Assembly: GCF_000472705.1 (NCBI RefSeq)
Contig: NZ_AXAE01000014.1
Coordinates: forward strand, 1-64,000
Direction: 5' to 3'
From: Mesorhizobium erdmanii USDA 3471
GTDB lineage: Bacteria; Pseudomonadota; Alphaproteobacteria; Rhizobiales; Rhizobiaceae
Length of the DNA: 64,000 bases
Part shown: in pieces, positions 52,875-61,879 of the stretch
Position numbering within the stretch: the first letter of the stretch is position 1
How the letters are laid out: the number at the start of each line of letters is the position of its first letter
Notes under the pieces: generated by a model
What the model saw: the letters and a program-made list of their open reading frames with translations, nothing else
Databases searched by the model: none
Told to the model about the DNA's origin: nothing
Made by a program: the position numbers and the translations under genes

Positions 52875-52897
52875 AAATTAATCCGCTTCAGCATCTG
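52875..52897. other. attR: right island-chromosome junction
   Basis: AAATTAATCCGC at 52875-52886, nine bases, then core ATCTG at 52893-52897, beyond which the comM 5' end begins. It mirrors attL. Confidence 0.85.
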
Positions 52898-52990
52898 AAT
52901 GCCGACCTTGCCGGGCGCGATCATCACCTGCACGTCGACCGGCACGGCCTCGATGCCCTGGAAAGCCACCGTGCGAACCCGCGCCACCAT
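52893..52990 (-). pseudogene. comM: comM (YifB), 5' portion, cut off by island
   Basis: Starts ATG 52990 after GGGGGCGGC and encodes MVARVRTVAFQGIEAVPVDV, then QVMIAPGKVGIQ, the ComM N-terminus. Past the core the frame runs 17 codons into the island and stops at 52844, 33 bases before the integrase start on the same strand. Upstream in-frame codons to 53080 are not part of the family. The 324 bases from 52991 to 53314 hold no other supported gene and should contain the comM promoter. Confidence 0.92.
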
Positions 52991-53314
52991 TTTGCCGCCC
53001 CCGATCTGGGGCTCGCCCCAGTCCTTTGCAATCAGGCCGCGAAGGGCCTGTCTCGGAGACAACCATAATTCCCCGAGCAAATCAAGAACATTACAGGAAC
53101 ATGTGGCCGGCTAAGTTGCAGCGCGGTTGCGTTGCAGGCCAGCTTGATCAAAGCAGGAACGTCACGGGAACACGCGCAGCCGGGGATCGCGATCAGGTTG
53201 TACGCGGTTGAAAAAGCGGAACATGGTTAATACGAAATGAAAACGGGCTCCCGCTTGCTCTCAAGCGCGTTGAGAGGGCGACCAGTTCCTCCGGCAATCT
53301 GAGGCTGTTGCCGT

Positions 53315-54511
53315 CTAGCTGGTGACGAAGGCATCGACCGCACCGGAAAGGGATCGATCGATTGCGATCTGCGGTGGAAGCCACTCCATGACAGGGTATC
53401 GGAAAGGCCAAGGCATGGCGATCCGGTGCAAGGAGCCGCTTTCCAGAAAAATCTCATTTACAAGGTCTATGAACCGCTCGCGGTCTCGTTCAACTCGTTT
53501 CAAAGTTTGCGAACGAATATACGCCCGGGGAATTCGCCGCTCTTTCAGCGCCAAGACAGCCTCCGCGACGGATCGAGGATCGGGTGGAACTGTAAGCGAA
53601 TACTCGTCATCCAGATAAAGGTCTCGGCCGCCAAGGTTCGGCGTGGTGACCACAGGAAGCCCCGCGAGAAGATATTCCGTGCTGGCGAACATTGGTCCCT
53701 CCACTTCAGAGAGACAAATTCCCACGGCTGCACGATTTAGATGTGTGTTCACGTGAACTGATGACAATCGGACAGGCTTGCCGGTGCCGTCAAACTCGTT
53801 GATAAAGACGTGATGCGGCGCGAGTTCCCTGTGCCGATCTATTCGTGCTCTCTCCGACTCCTTCGTAGAGGACTCGTTTGAATCTCGATAGAATACAAAT
53901 GCACAACGCGGTATGCCAAGAGACAAGTCATGGCGCTTCCACGGAGCCAGTTGCGCATTGTAGATTGCATCAAATTCTACAGGGACATCATCGAGAGGCC
54001 TGAATATGTATTCGGAGGTTGTTGAAGTCTTGTTGTGCTGGACGGCGGCCTCGCCGGACTGATTCAACAGACCAGCCTCGGCTTGTGTATTGGAGAGGAA
54101 TATTAGCGAGTGACGGGGATTCCTAAGCCTATGCAGAACGGCATAGGTCCGGATGGCTTTGACGCTAGAACTGTTTTCGATGGACCAGGTCGGCGAGATG
54201 AGAAACCAGGCGCGGTGGCTGCGTGGAAGAAGAGGCATATGACTTGCTAATCCGAGGGGCGTACCGGACATTCCGGAATAGGATATGAACGGATCGTCCG
54301 ACAGCAAACTTGCCTGAAGAGCAGGTTGCGATTTCGCAGGAAGGTGCCCTTTTCTGAGGTTGCGGCCATGACGCAGCATGGCTCTGACAATCTCGGATCT
54401 GGTAGGAGGGCGATACCCGTGCTTTAGAGTCAACATGCGGCAATTGCGATCATAAATACGGAAGAAAACTCGCTGCGGCAGAGAGAAATTTGGCAAAGAA
54501 AGCATCGCCAT
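53315..54511 (-). CDS. GT-B glycosyltransferase (family 1/4-like)
   Basis: 398 residues. The C-terminal half has the nucleotide-sugar binding pattern of GT-B enzymes: ICLSEVEGPMFASTEYLLAG with the E-x7-E-like Glu pair, LPVVTTPNLGGRD, DPRSVAEAVLAL. The N-terminus is divergent from known subfamilies. It probably adds a sugar to a surface polysaccharide or lipid. It is divergent from the GT2 gene at 54564, sharing a 50-base promoter region. Confidence 0.78.
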   Translation of the reverse strand: MAMLSLPNFSLPQRVFFRIYDRNCRMLTLKHGYRPPTRSEIVRAMLRHGRNLRKGHLPAKSQPALQASLLSDDPFISYSGMSGTPLGLASHMPLLPRSHRAWFLISPTWSIENSSSVKAIRTYAVLHRLRNPRHSLIFLSNTQAEAGLLNQSGEAAVQHNKTSTTSEYIFRPLDDVPVEFDAIYNAQLAPWKRHDLSLGIPRCAFVFYRDSNESSTKESERARIDRHRELAPHHVFINEFDGTGKPVRLSSVHVNTHLNRAAVGICLSEVEGPMFASTEYLLAGLPVVTTPNLGGRDLYLDDEYSLTVPPDPRSVAEAVLALKERRIPRAYIRSQTLKRVERDRERFIDLVNEIFLESGSLHRIAMPWPFRYPVMEWLPPQIAIDRSLSGAVDAFVTS

Positions 54512-54563
54512 CTGATCGACTGAATATCTCAGTGATCAAATTTGGTGTGCGAAGGAGCGCCTC

Positions 54564-55637
54564 GTGCAAGAAAGCATCCTCCCAAGCGGGGCTGGTTCTC
54601 ACATCGCACTACCAACCGTATCCGTTTGCGTAGGCTGTTTCAATCAAGAGGCATTCATCGACACTGCGATCCGATCCGTAGCGGCGCAGACGTACACTGC
54701 GTTCGAGTGCGTGGTGGTCGATGATCTTTCGACCGACGGTTCCCGCCGAAGGATTGAAGAGTGTCTGTCCCGGCTTGGCGACAGTCGTTTCCGCTTTCTG
54801 CCCCGACTGCAAAATGGCGGGCAGTTGGCAACAATAATGACCGGGCTTGACGCGACAGCCGGACCTCTGATCTCCTTTCTTGACGGTGACGATGCGTGGC
54901 ATCCTGACTTCATAGAATGCCATGCGAGAGCGCATCTCAGTCACACCCGTATCGCGGCGATGTCGACCTCCGATGAGGTGTTGATAGATGCTGCCGGCAA
55001 CCTGCTTGCTGGCGGTCATCCCGTATTCCGCCTGAATGACCCGCGATCAATACCGAAAATGAACGGCTACCTGCATGTCGATACGGAAGCCGACCCAACA
55101 TTATTATTTATCGATCGGGGTACTGTGGGTTGGTTTTGGTCAACCACATCGGGGATGATGTTTCGTCGAGCTCCGCTTGAAATCATGCGTCCATCTGATC
55201 CGGACCAAATAAGGATATGTGCCGATGATTATATGGCTCGTGCCGCCCATATGATCGGGGGAACCGTGAGGATTGAGCGGGCTCTTGGCAGTTATCGGCT
55301 TCACGGCGGCAATGGCTGGGCGGACGGACGCGTCCTGGGTGCCGGAATTGGCCTAGGCAGGATGTCGCCTGATACCGAAATGGCGATACGGCGGGCACTG
55401 GCCAATCGTTGGTGCGAGGTGGCGCCGGGACTGGAGCATTTGATTTCCCGCCACTCAATGCGCAGGACCTTGGTCGACCTGATCGGACAGTCTGCGGCTT
55501 TTGCATTGCTGGAAAAGAACTCCGATGCGGGTTTTCTGCTGAAAGACTGGGCAACACCACAGCGAAAATTGCAGACCAAACTTATCGGTCTCCTTCCTCC
55601 GAAGCTGAGGCCGCGGCGCTTCCGGGACAGAGTCTGA
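54564..55637 (+). CDS. GT2 family glycosyltransferase
   Basis: 357 residues. GT-A fold: VSVCVGCFNQEAFIDTAIRS, VVVDDLSTDGS, then FLDGDDAWHPDF carrying the metal-binding DxD-type motif. Acts on nucleotide-diphospho sugars, probably for surface polysaccharide. The GTG start at 54564 follows AAGGAG. It lies between the other glycosyltransferase and gshB, on the opposite strand to both. Confidence 0.85.
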   Translation: MQESILPSGAGSHIALPTVSVCVGCFNQEAFIDTAIRSVAAQTYTAFECVVVDDLSTDGSRRRIEECLSRLGDSRFRFLPRLQNGGQLATIMTGLDATAGPLISFLDGDDAWHPDFIECHARAHLSHTRIAAMSTSDEVLIDAAGNLLAGGHPVFRLNDPRSIPKMNGYLHVDTEADPTLLFIDRGTVGWFWSTTSGMMFRRAPLEIMRPSDPDQIRICADDYMARAAHMIGGTVRIERALGSYRLHGGNGWADGRVLGAGIGLGRMSPDTEMAIRRALANRWCEVAPGLEHLISRHSMRRTLVDLIGQSAAFALLEKNSDAGFLLKDWATPQRKLQTKLIGLLPPKLRPRRFRDRV

Positions 55638-55726
55638 TGTGATGAGCCGCTTGCTCAGCGGTCTTATTCGATAAAAACATCATTCGATGCTTCCCTGGAC
55701 CCCAAAGTCCTGCGTAACAACGCACA

Positions 55727-56680
55727 TTACGCGGCCGACTTCCGCCGCTTTTCCTCCACGCAATCCCAGAAGAGGCTGGCGATGTCGGCGCCGCCGAAGC
55801 GCTGAACCTCGCGCACGCCGGTCGGCGAGGTCACGTTGATCTCGGTCATGTAGTCGCCGATGACGTCGATGCCGACAAGGATGAAGCCGCGTTCCCTGAG
55901 CGACGGCCCGATGCGGGCGCAGATTTCGCGCTCGCGTTTCGTCAGCTCGGTCTTCTCGGCGCGGCCGCCGACATGCATGTTGGAGCGGGAATCGTGTTCG
56001 GCCGGCACCCGGTTGATGGCGCCGACCGGCTCGCCGTCGATCAGGATGATGCGCTTGTCGCCCTTGCGGACATCCTTCAGGTAACGCTGCACGATATAGG
56101 GTTCGCGCGAAAGCTGCCCGAACATTTCGAGCAGCGAGGCGAGATTGCGGTCGTCTTCCCTGAGGTGGAAAATGCCGGCGCCGCCATTGCCGTAGAGCGG
56201 CTTGATGATGATGTCGCCGAAATCCTTGCGGAAGGCGGCAACTTCCAGTGGATCCTTGGTGATCAGCGTGTCCGGCATCAGGTCGGCGAATTCGGTGACG
56301 AAGATCTTTTCCGGGCTGTTGCGCACCCAGGCGGGGTCGTTGACCACCAATGTCTTCGGGTGGATGCGCTCGAGGATGTGCGTCGTGGTGATGTAATTCA
56401 TGTCGAAGGGCGGATCCTGGCGCAGCAGGACGACATCCATTTCGGAGAGGTCGGTGCGCACCTTATCGCCCAGCGAATAGTGGTTGCCCTTCTCGTCGCG
56501 TACCTGCATTTCCTCGACGCGGGCAAACACCTTGCCGTCGCGCAGCGACAGGCGGTCGGGCGTGTAGTGGAACAATTGATGGCCGCGCCGCTGTGCTTCC
56601 AGCGACAGCGCGAACGAGGTGTCGCCGGCGATCGACACGGTGGAGATGTGGTCCATCTGGACGGCGATTTTCAGCTTCAT
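55727..56680 (-). CDS. gshB: glutathione synthetase
   Basis: 317 residues of the bacterial ATP-grasp GshB family: [54 protein letters not shown] (ATP-binding loop), [35 protein letters not shown]. It joins gamma-glutamylcysteine and glycine using ATP. ATG 56680 was chosen by family N-terminus. Its nearness to comM is, to my knowledge, a common gene order in this order of bacteria. Confidence 0.96.
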   Translation of the reverse strand: MKLKIAVQMDHISTVSIAGDTSFALSLEAQRRGHQLFHYTPDRLSLRDGKVFARVEEMQVRDEKGNHYSLGDKVRTDLSEMDVVLLRQDPPFDMNYITTTHILERIHPKTLVVNDPAWVRNSPEKIFVTEFADLMPDTLITKDPLEVAAFRKDFGDIIIKPLYGNGGAGIFHLREDDRNLASLLEMFGQLSREPYIVQRYLKDVRKGDKRIILIDGEPVGAINRVPAEHDSRSNMHVGGRAEKTELTKREREICARIGPSLRERGFILVGIDVIGDYMTEINVTSPTGVREVQRFGGADIASLFWDCVEEKRRKSAA

Positions 56681-56700
56681 GGCAGGTCCCCAGCGCGATT

Positions 56701-56740
56701 GGAGCGACGTGCGTCCCCTTGGATGCACAAAGGACGCTCC
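56701..56740. repeat. rhizobial palindrome upstream of gshB
   Basis: GGAGCG ... CGCTCC with inner GTGCGTCC ... GGATGCAC. Same family as the element at 61761-61804. It lies between the GtrA stop and the gshB start, so it may influence gshB expression. Confidence 0.65.
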
Positions 56741-56802
56741 AACACTTTAAGTCGAAAAGCGATATAAGGGTCGCGGTGCCTTCTGCCAATCGGGCCACGC
56801 CG

Positions 56803-57177
56803 TTAACGGTCGAAGACCAGTCGCGAATAACCGAGAAAGGACAGCGCCATTGCCGCCAGCGAGGCGATTGCGAGGGCGGCGAGCGGCGGTGCCGCCGGCA
56901 GCGCCAGTAGAGTGACGCAATAGACGAGATAGTTGACGATGCTGGTGGCAATGCCGACGCCGCCATAGCGGGCGCTTTCCTGTACGACGCCGCGACGCGA
57001 CGGCGAGAATGTCAAATGCCGGTTGAGCTGCCAGGTGACGCAGAGCGCGAAGCCGATCGACAGCACGCGGGCGCTGAAAGGCCCGAGCGGCGTGATGGCG
57101 AGCAGCAGCCAGAGTGCGGCCGCATCAGTGACGAAGCCGATGCCTCCGGCAAAGGCGAACCGGACGAGGCGTTGCAT
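56803..57177 (-). CDS. GtrA family membrane protein
   Basis: 124 residues with four membrane segments typical of GtrA (FAFAGGIGFVTDAAALWLLL, NRHLTFSPS after the second helix, VGIATSIVNYLVYCV, ASLAAMALSFLGYSRLVF). GtrA proteins are thought to flip polyprenyl-linked sugars. Its start is three bases past the stop of the DPM1-like glycosyltransferase gene, so the pair is an operon supplying lipid-linked sugars. Confidence 0.9.
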   Translation of the reverse strand: MQRLVRFAFAGGIGFVTDAAALWLLLAITPLGPFSARVLSIGFALCVTWQLNRHLTFSPSRRGVVQESARYGGVGIATSIVNYLVYCVTLLALPAAPPLAALAIASLAAMALSFLGYSRLVFDR

Positions 57178-57180
57178 CGT

Positions 57181-58176
57181 TCAGGCCGCGCGCGGGGTCT
57201 TGTCCGGCTGCGGCTTTTGCACCACCGCGCCGGCGCGCCGCTCGACGCGCCCGGAAGGCATGGAAAGGTAGAAAATACGCTTCTGTTCGGCCCGCCCGCG
57301 CGAGACGGAATCGAGGATAAGCCCGGTCACCATCGCCAGCATGGACAACAGCAGCAGGCCGACCGACAGCACCCAGGTCGGCATACGCGGCACGAGACCG
57401 GTTTCGGCGAACTCGACCAGCACCGGCGCCATCAGCAACAGGCTCGAGGCGAGGAAGAACAGTGAAAAGGCGCCGAAGAAGCGCAGCGGTTGCGTCTCCT
57501 TCATCAGCATGGCGAACATCCAGAGAATTTTCGCGCCGTCGCGGAACGTCGACAGCTTCGACGACGAGCCCTCTGGCCGCCTGCCGTAGTCGAGCGCGAT
57601 TTCGCTGACCGGCAATTTGAGCTGCGAGGCGTGCACCGACATTTCCGTCTCGATCTCAAAGCCGCCGGAGACGGCCGGAAAGCTCTTGACGAAGCGCCTG
57701 GTGAAGACGCGGTAGCCGGAGAAGATGTCGGTGAAATCGCTGCCGAACAGCCACTTGTAGAGGCTGTTGAAAATCTGGTTGCCGAAAGCGTGGCCGGTCC
57801 GGCCGGCGTCGTCGGTAACGCCGCGCCTGGTGCCCACCACCATGTCGGAGCGCTCGGTCAAAAGCGTGTTGATCAGCTGCGGCGCGTCCTCGGGCGCGTA
57901 GGTGCCGTCGCCATCGGCCATCAGATAGATGTCGGCGTCGATGTCGGCGAACATGCGGCGCACCACATTGCCCTTGCCCTGCCGCGGCTCGCGAATGACG
58001 ATGGCGCCGGCCGCGCGGGCACGCAGCGCCGTCAGGTCCTTCGAATTGTTGTCGTAGACATAGACGGTGGCGGCCGGCAGCGTCTCGCGGAACCGCAGAA
58101 CCACCTCGGCGATGGTCAGCTCTTCATTGTAGCAAGGCAGGAGCACGGCGATGGCAGGTTCGTGGTCTTGCGGCAT
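57181..58176 (-). CDS. polyprenyl-phosphate glycosyltransferase (DPM1/GtrB-like)
   Basis: 331 residues. GT2 domain: IAVLLPCYNEELTIAEVVLR, YVYDNNSKD, LMADGDGTYAPEDA (DxD type), VVGTRRG, FSGYRVFTRRFVKSFPAVSG. The C-terminus adds two membrane helices (FFGAFSLFFLASSLLLMAPV; LSVGLLLLSMLAMVTGLI). It should load a sugar on to a polyprenyl phosphate at the inner membrane, working with the adjacent GtrA protein. Confidence 0.9.
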   Translation of the reverse strand: MPQDHEPAIAVLLPCYNEELTIAEVVLRFRETLPAATVYVYDNNSKDLTALRARAAGAIVIREPRQGKGNVVRRMFADIDADIYLMADGDGTYAPEDAPQLINTLLTERSDMVVGTRRGVTDDAGRTGHAFGNQIFNSLYKWLFGSDFTDIFSGYRVFTRRFVKSFPAVSGGFEIETEMSVHASQLKLPVSEIALDYGRRPEGSSSKLSTFRDGAKILWMFAMLMKETQPLRFFGAFSLFFLASSLLLMAPVLVEFAETGLVPRMPTWVLSVGLLLLSMLAMVTGLILDSVSRGRAEQKRIFYLSMPSGRVERRAGAVVQKPQPDKTPRAA

Positions 58177-58342
58177 TTTTCGTCTCCGAATGCCTTGTCG
58201 ACCCCTAGGGTCGCGCGCCGGAAACCGGCCTTGTCCAGGCGGTTTTACTATTTATTGAAGCCGTTAAGGCTAGGTTTAAGACCGACTTCATGAGTGCCGA
58301 TTGCCTGGAAGGGCCCGGCATTCCCGCCAAGGGCGTTCGCGG

Positions 58343-60139
58343 ATGAGCACAGCAAGGGACGGAACTTCCACTTGGAAGTCCGATATCGCGTTCGCGCTGC
58401 TTGCCGCCTTGCTGCTGCTCGCCCTCAATGCCCATGCCGGTTTCCCGCAACTGGCCAATCCGGCGGGCGACAATGACAGCCTGCTGCAACTGGTCGAAGT
58501 GCGCGATCTCATGGGCGGCCAAGGCTGGTACGACATGCACCAGTACAGGATGGGACCGGAGGGCGGCTTCGTCATGCATTGGTCGCGGCTGCTCGATGCG
58601 CCGCTGGCGCTTGCCATGCTTGCCGCATCGGCGCTGACAGGCAGCACCGCCTTGGCCGAAAAAACGGTGCAGATACTGTGGCCCGCGCTGCAATTCTGGC
58701 TTGCGGTCCTCTTCATCATCCGTGCCGCGCGCGCTTTCGCCGGCGCGCACGCGGTGCTGCCCGCGGCCGTCGTCGGTGGCGCGGCCCTCTACTACATCGG
58801 GATTTTTTCGCCAGGCGCGCTCGATCATCACAATATCCAGCTGGTGCTGACGCTGGCGAGCCTCGCTCTGCTGCTCGAGGCGCCCAGGCACCGGCCAGCT
58901 GCGCTTGTCGCCGGCATCGGCGCCACGCTGACCCTGGCCATCGGCATGGAAAGCGCCCCCTATGCCGGAACCCTCGGCGCCGTCGTCGCCTTGCTGTTTC
59001 TCGCTAGGGGTGACGGCGAAAGGCTGATCGCCAGGGATTTCGGCCTCGGCGTCGCCGGTGTTTCGGCGCTCGTCTTCGTCACGACGATTCCCCTGTCATC
59101 CTGGGGCCAGGCCCAGTGCGACACGTTCTCGATCGTGCAATTCGCCGTCACCGGGCTTGCCGGTGGCGGGCTTGCTGCCATTGCCTCGCTGAAGTTCGCC
59201 AACGCGACGGGCGCCCGGCGCCTGATGTCGCTTGGCCTGCTTACCGTCGGCATCGCTGTCTTCGCGGCGTTGCTGTTCCCGCAATGCCTTGCAGCGCCTT
59301 ATGCCAATCTCGACCCGCGCCTGCAGCAAATGTGGCTCGGCTATATCGAGGAGGCGCAATCGATCGTCCAGCTCGTCGCGGATGATCCGGCACGGGCGGT
59401 GGCGCGGTTTGCAACGCCTTTGGTGGCGATCGTGCTGATGGCGCTTCACCTCGGCCATGGCGGCTGGCGGCGGCAGGACAGCCTCGTCGGCGCGCTGCTG
59501 GTGGTGGCGGTCGTGGTCAGCGCCTGGGAAGTGCGCGGCTCGACCTTCTCCATTGCGTTTGCGGTGATCCCGCTTTCGGCGTGGATCGCCAAATGGCGGC
59601 AGCGGGCCGCGGCCAGCCCGTCCAGCGGCTCGGTGCTCAGGATGGCCGCGGCCTGGCTGATCTCGGTGAATGCAATCTGGTCGGGTGCCGCCGAGGCCGC
59701 GTCCAGCGCCTTCGACACCGACGCACCTGCCATCGACGCCAGCATCGATGCGCCCTGCAACAGCAAGGCTTCGTTCGCCACGCTTGGCACGATGGCGCCC
59801 ACCACGGTCCTTGCCATCTCCAATCTTGGCTCGCCGATCCTCGCCTTCACCGGTCATCGCGTGCTTGCCGGACCCTACCATCGCAACGTCGCCGGAAACC
59901 TGCTCGTTTTCGACGCCTTGCTGGGGTCGGACGCCGCCGCGAAAGCCATCGTCGAGAGCCACCATGTCGGCCTTGTCGCGCTCTGCCGCGGCAACACGGA
60001 AAGCCGGCTGTTCGCGGCCAAGGCGCCGGATGGCTTCCTGGCCGGGTTGATGCATGGCCAGGTCCCGGATTGGCTGGAGCCGGTCGCCGGGACCGCCGGC
60101 AGCCCTCTGGAACTCTATCGCGTCAAGTCCAGCAGCTGA
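58343..60139 (+). CDS. multi-pass membrane glycosyltransferase (GT-C-like)
   Basis: 598 residues from ATG 58343. About ten hydrophobic segments and a periplasmic C-terminal domain. N-terminal DNDSLLQLVEVRDL and FVMHWSRLLDAPLALAM resemble the acidic first loop of GT-C (STT3/PMT-like) enzymes, which use polyprenyl-phosphate sugars. It is divergent from the DPM1-like/GtrA pair and is a likely acceptor-side transferase for their product. Confidence 0.75.
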   Translation: MSTARDGTSTWKSDIAFALLAALLLLALNAHAGFPQLANPAGDNDSLLQLVEVRDLMGGQGWYDMHQYRMGPEGGFVMHWSRLLDAPLALAMLAASALTGSTALAEKTVQILWPALQFWLAVLFIIRAARAFAGAHAVLPAAVVGGAALYYIGIFSPGALDHHNIQLVLTLASLALLLEAPRHRPAALVAGIGATLTLAIGMESAPYAGTLGAVVALLFLARGDGERLIARDFGLGVAGVSALVFVTTIPLSSWGQAQCDTFSIVQFAVTGLAGGGLAAIASLKFANATGARRLMSLGLLTVGIAVFAALLFPQCLAAPYANLDPRLQQMWLGYIEEAQSIVQLVADDPARAVARFATPLVAIVLMALHLGHGGWRRQDSLVGALLVVAVVVSAWEVRGSTFSIAFAVIPLSAWIAKWRQRAAASPSSGSVLRMAAAWLISVNAIWSGAAEAASSAFDTDAPAIDASIDAPCNSKASFATLGTMAPTTVLAISNLGSPILAFTGHRVLAGPYHRNVAGNLLVFDALLGSDAAAKAIVESHHVGLVALCRGNTESRLFAAKAPDGFLAGLMHGQVPDWLEPVAGTAGSPLELYRVKSSS

Positions 60140-60270
60140 AGCTTTCGCAGCGTAGAGCCTTGGAAAGGTAATGTATTTTACCCTCGAAAAATCGACTTGG
60201 GGATACGTTTCCTAAAGGGTTTGCTGCCAGTCTCGAAACTAAATTCCGACGTCAAAAAACAGGGACACCG

Positions 60271-61620
60271 ATGCAAACTCCGTTTGGCACCGGTCAGGCA
60301 AACAGGGAAAGCACGGATCTGGCCTTCACCGATCCGTTGACCGGGCTTGGCAACCATCGCCGCTTCTTCGACAAGGTCGATCGCCTGATCAGCGATCGTG
60401 CCGACGATCCAGCGCCTTTCACCGTCGGTATTCTCGACCTCGACGGCTTCAAGCCGATTAACGACCTGTTCGGCCACAAGGCCGGGGACGACATCCTGAT
60501 CCAGGTCGCCATGCGGCTGCGCGCCTCGATGGACGGCTATTCGACGGTCTGCCGCATCGGCGCCGACGAATTCGCCTTCCTCTATCCGCTGGTGTTCTCC
60601 GAGGAGGCTGCGGCGGAAAAATCCCGCATGCTGATCGAGATCCTGTCGGCGCCCTACGATGTCGGCGAACGCACCGCCAGGCTGTCGGCCTCGGTCGGCT
60701 GCTCGCTGTTCTATTCCGGCGACGAGACCACCGAGATCCTCATCAACAAGGCCGAAACGGCGCTCTACCACGCCAAGCGTTCCGGTCGTGGCCGGGTGGT
60801 CGTCTACACCCGTGAGATGGAAGAGGCGGCCAAGCGCGTCACCCGCATCGAGCAGGCGCTGCGCCGCGCCGTCTCCGCCGGCGAGGTGGAGCCGCATTTC
60901 CAGCCGATCGTCGACCTCAACACCCGCCGCACCATCGGCTTCGAGACGCTGGCGCGCTGGACCGACCGTGATCTCGGCGCGGTGCCGCCGACGGTCTTCA
61001 TTCCGATCGCCGAGGAACGCGGCATCATCGGCCCGCTGTCGCAGCTGGTGCTGCGCAAGGCGACCGAGGCGGCCAGGAGCTGGCCGAGCGACCTGTTCTT
61101 GTCCTTCAACCTGTCGCCCTCGCAGCTCGTCGACCAGAACACCGGCCTGCACATATTGGCGATCCTCGACCGCACCGGCTTCGACCCGCGCCGGCTGGAG
61201 ATCGAGATCACCGAGACCGGCCTGATGAACGATCCCGCCTCGGCGGCACAGATCGTCGAGGATCTGCGCCGTGTCGGCATCCGCGTCTCGCTCGACGATT
61301 TCGGCACCGGCCAGTCCTCGCTCGGCCGCCTGCGCGAATTCCATTTCGACAAGCTCAAGATCGACCGTGCCTTCGTCGCCTCCATTCTCGACGACCGGCC
61401 GTCCGAACACATCATCCGCGCCATTCTGGCAATGTGCGAAGGGCTCGGCATGGATGTGGTCGCCGAGGGCATCGAGCAGGAAGCGCAAGCCGATCGCCTG
61501 GTCCAGTTCGGCTGCGCCGGCGGACAGGGTTATCTGTTCGGCAAGCCGGTCGATGCCGACGCCACGCTCGGCTATCTCCGCGATTCCTTCCGGGGTGCCT
61601 TGCGCGCCAAGGCTATCTGA
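60271..61620 (+). CDS. GGDEF-EAL domain protein (c-di-GMP turnover)
   Basis: 449 residues without signal, membrane segment or sensor domain. The GGDEF half has DPLTGLGNHRRFF and a variant active site RIGADEFAFL (GADEF). The EAL half keeps the metal/catalytic set: FETLARW (Glu of EAL), NLSP, EITE, DDFGTG, KIDR, AEGIE and QGYLFGKP. I expect phosphodiesterase activity with a GGDEF half that is weak or regulatory. Confidence 0.9.
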   Translation: MQTPFGTGQANRESTDLAFTDPLTGLGNHRRFFDKVDRLISDRADDPAPFTVGILDLDGFKPINDLFGHKAGDDILIQVAMRLRASMDGYSTVCRIGADEFAFLYPLVFSEEAAAEKSRMLIEILSAPYDVGERTARLSASVGCSLFYSGDETTEILINKAETALYHAKRSGRGRVVVYTREMEEAAKRVTRIEQALRRAVSAGEVEPHFQPIVDLNTRRTIGFETLARWTDRDLGAVPPTVFIPIAEERGIIGPLSQLVLRKATEAARSWPSDLFLSFNLSPSQLVDQNTGLHILAILDRTGFDPRRLEIEITETGLMNDPASAAQIVEDLRRVGIRVSLDDFGTGQSSLGRLREFHFDKLKIDRAFVASILDDRPSEHIIRAILAMCEGLGMDVVAEGIEQEAQADRLVQFGCAGGQGYLFGKPVDADATLGYLRDSFRGALRAKAI

Positions 61621-61760
61621 CCGGCGATCTCGACCCTGTCTCCCATCACGACTTTGCGTCCAGTGCGGCGCATTGTCGTTTTGTCCGACATATGCCGCAA
61701 ATCGACCTTTTTCGCCCTTGCTCGCGCGACGTCTCTGGCTAGGATGCGCGCCGGTTAGGA

Positions 61761-61865
61761 CTACAGCGCCGCGCGTCCTCTCGGACGCGTAAAGGACGCT
61801 GTAGCACTTCACATTTTGCGCATTATCCCTTTCCGAAAATCGATCGGATTTTCGGGGTCATGCGC
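61761..61865. repeat. pair of rhizobial palindromes upstream of galactose operon
   Basis: CTACAGCG (61761-61768) pairs with CGCTGTAG (61797-61804), enclosing CGCGTCC/GGACGCG. A second dyad follows: GCGCAT (61818) with ATGCGC (61860), and inside it CCGAAAATC/GATTTTCGG. Both are dispersed-type elements. They lie just before the SDR gene and may hold its control signals. Confidence 0.7.
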
Positions 61866-61879
61866 CGGAGAGAAAAGAC

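Larger units (their letters stand above)
20839..52896. mobile_element. 32-kb integrative element in comM (candidate pipolin-like island)
   Basis: Bounded by the two halves of comM and by inverted 12-bp arms beside a shared 5-bp core. It encodes its own large serine recombinase at the right end, a family B DNA polymerase and an HUH-type endonuclease, plus nuclease, abortive-infection, helicase, protease and exported-protein cargo. Base composition is lower in GC than the flanks, notably at 29-33 kb and 46-46.7 kb, and the rhizobial palindromes of the flanks are missing. No conjugation or phage structural genes were recognised, so transfer would need help. Confidence 0.88.

Noticed and set aside
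60178-61812. 544-codon minus-strand frame antisense to the GGDEF-EAL gene
   Set aside because: Shadow frame; all catalytic motifs are on the plus strand.
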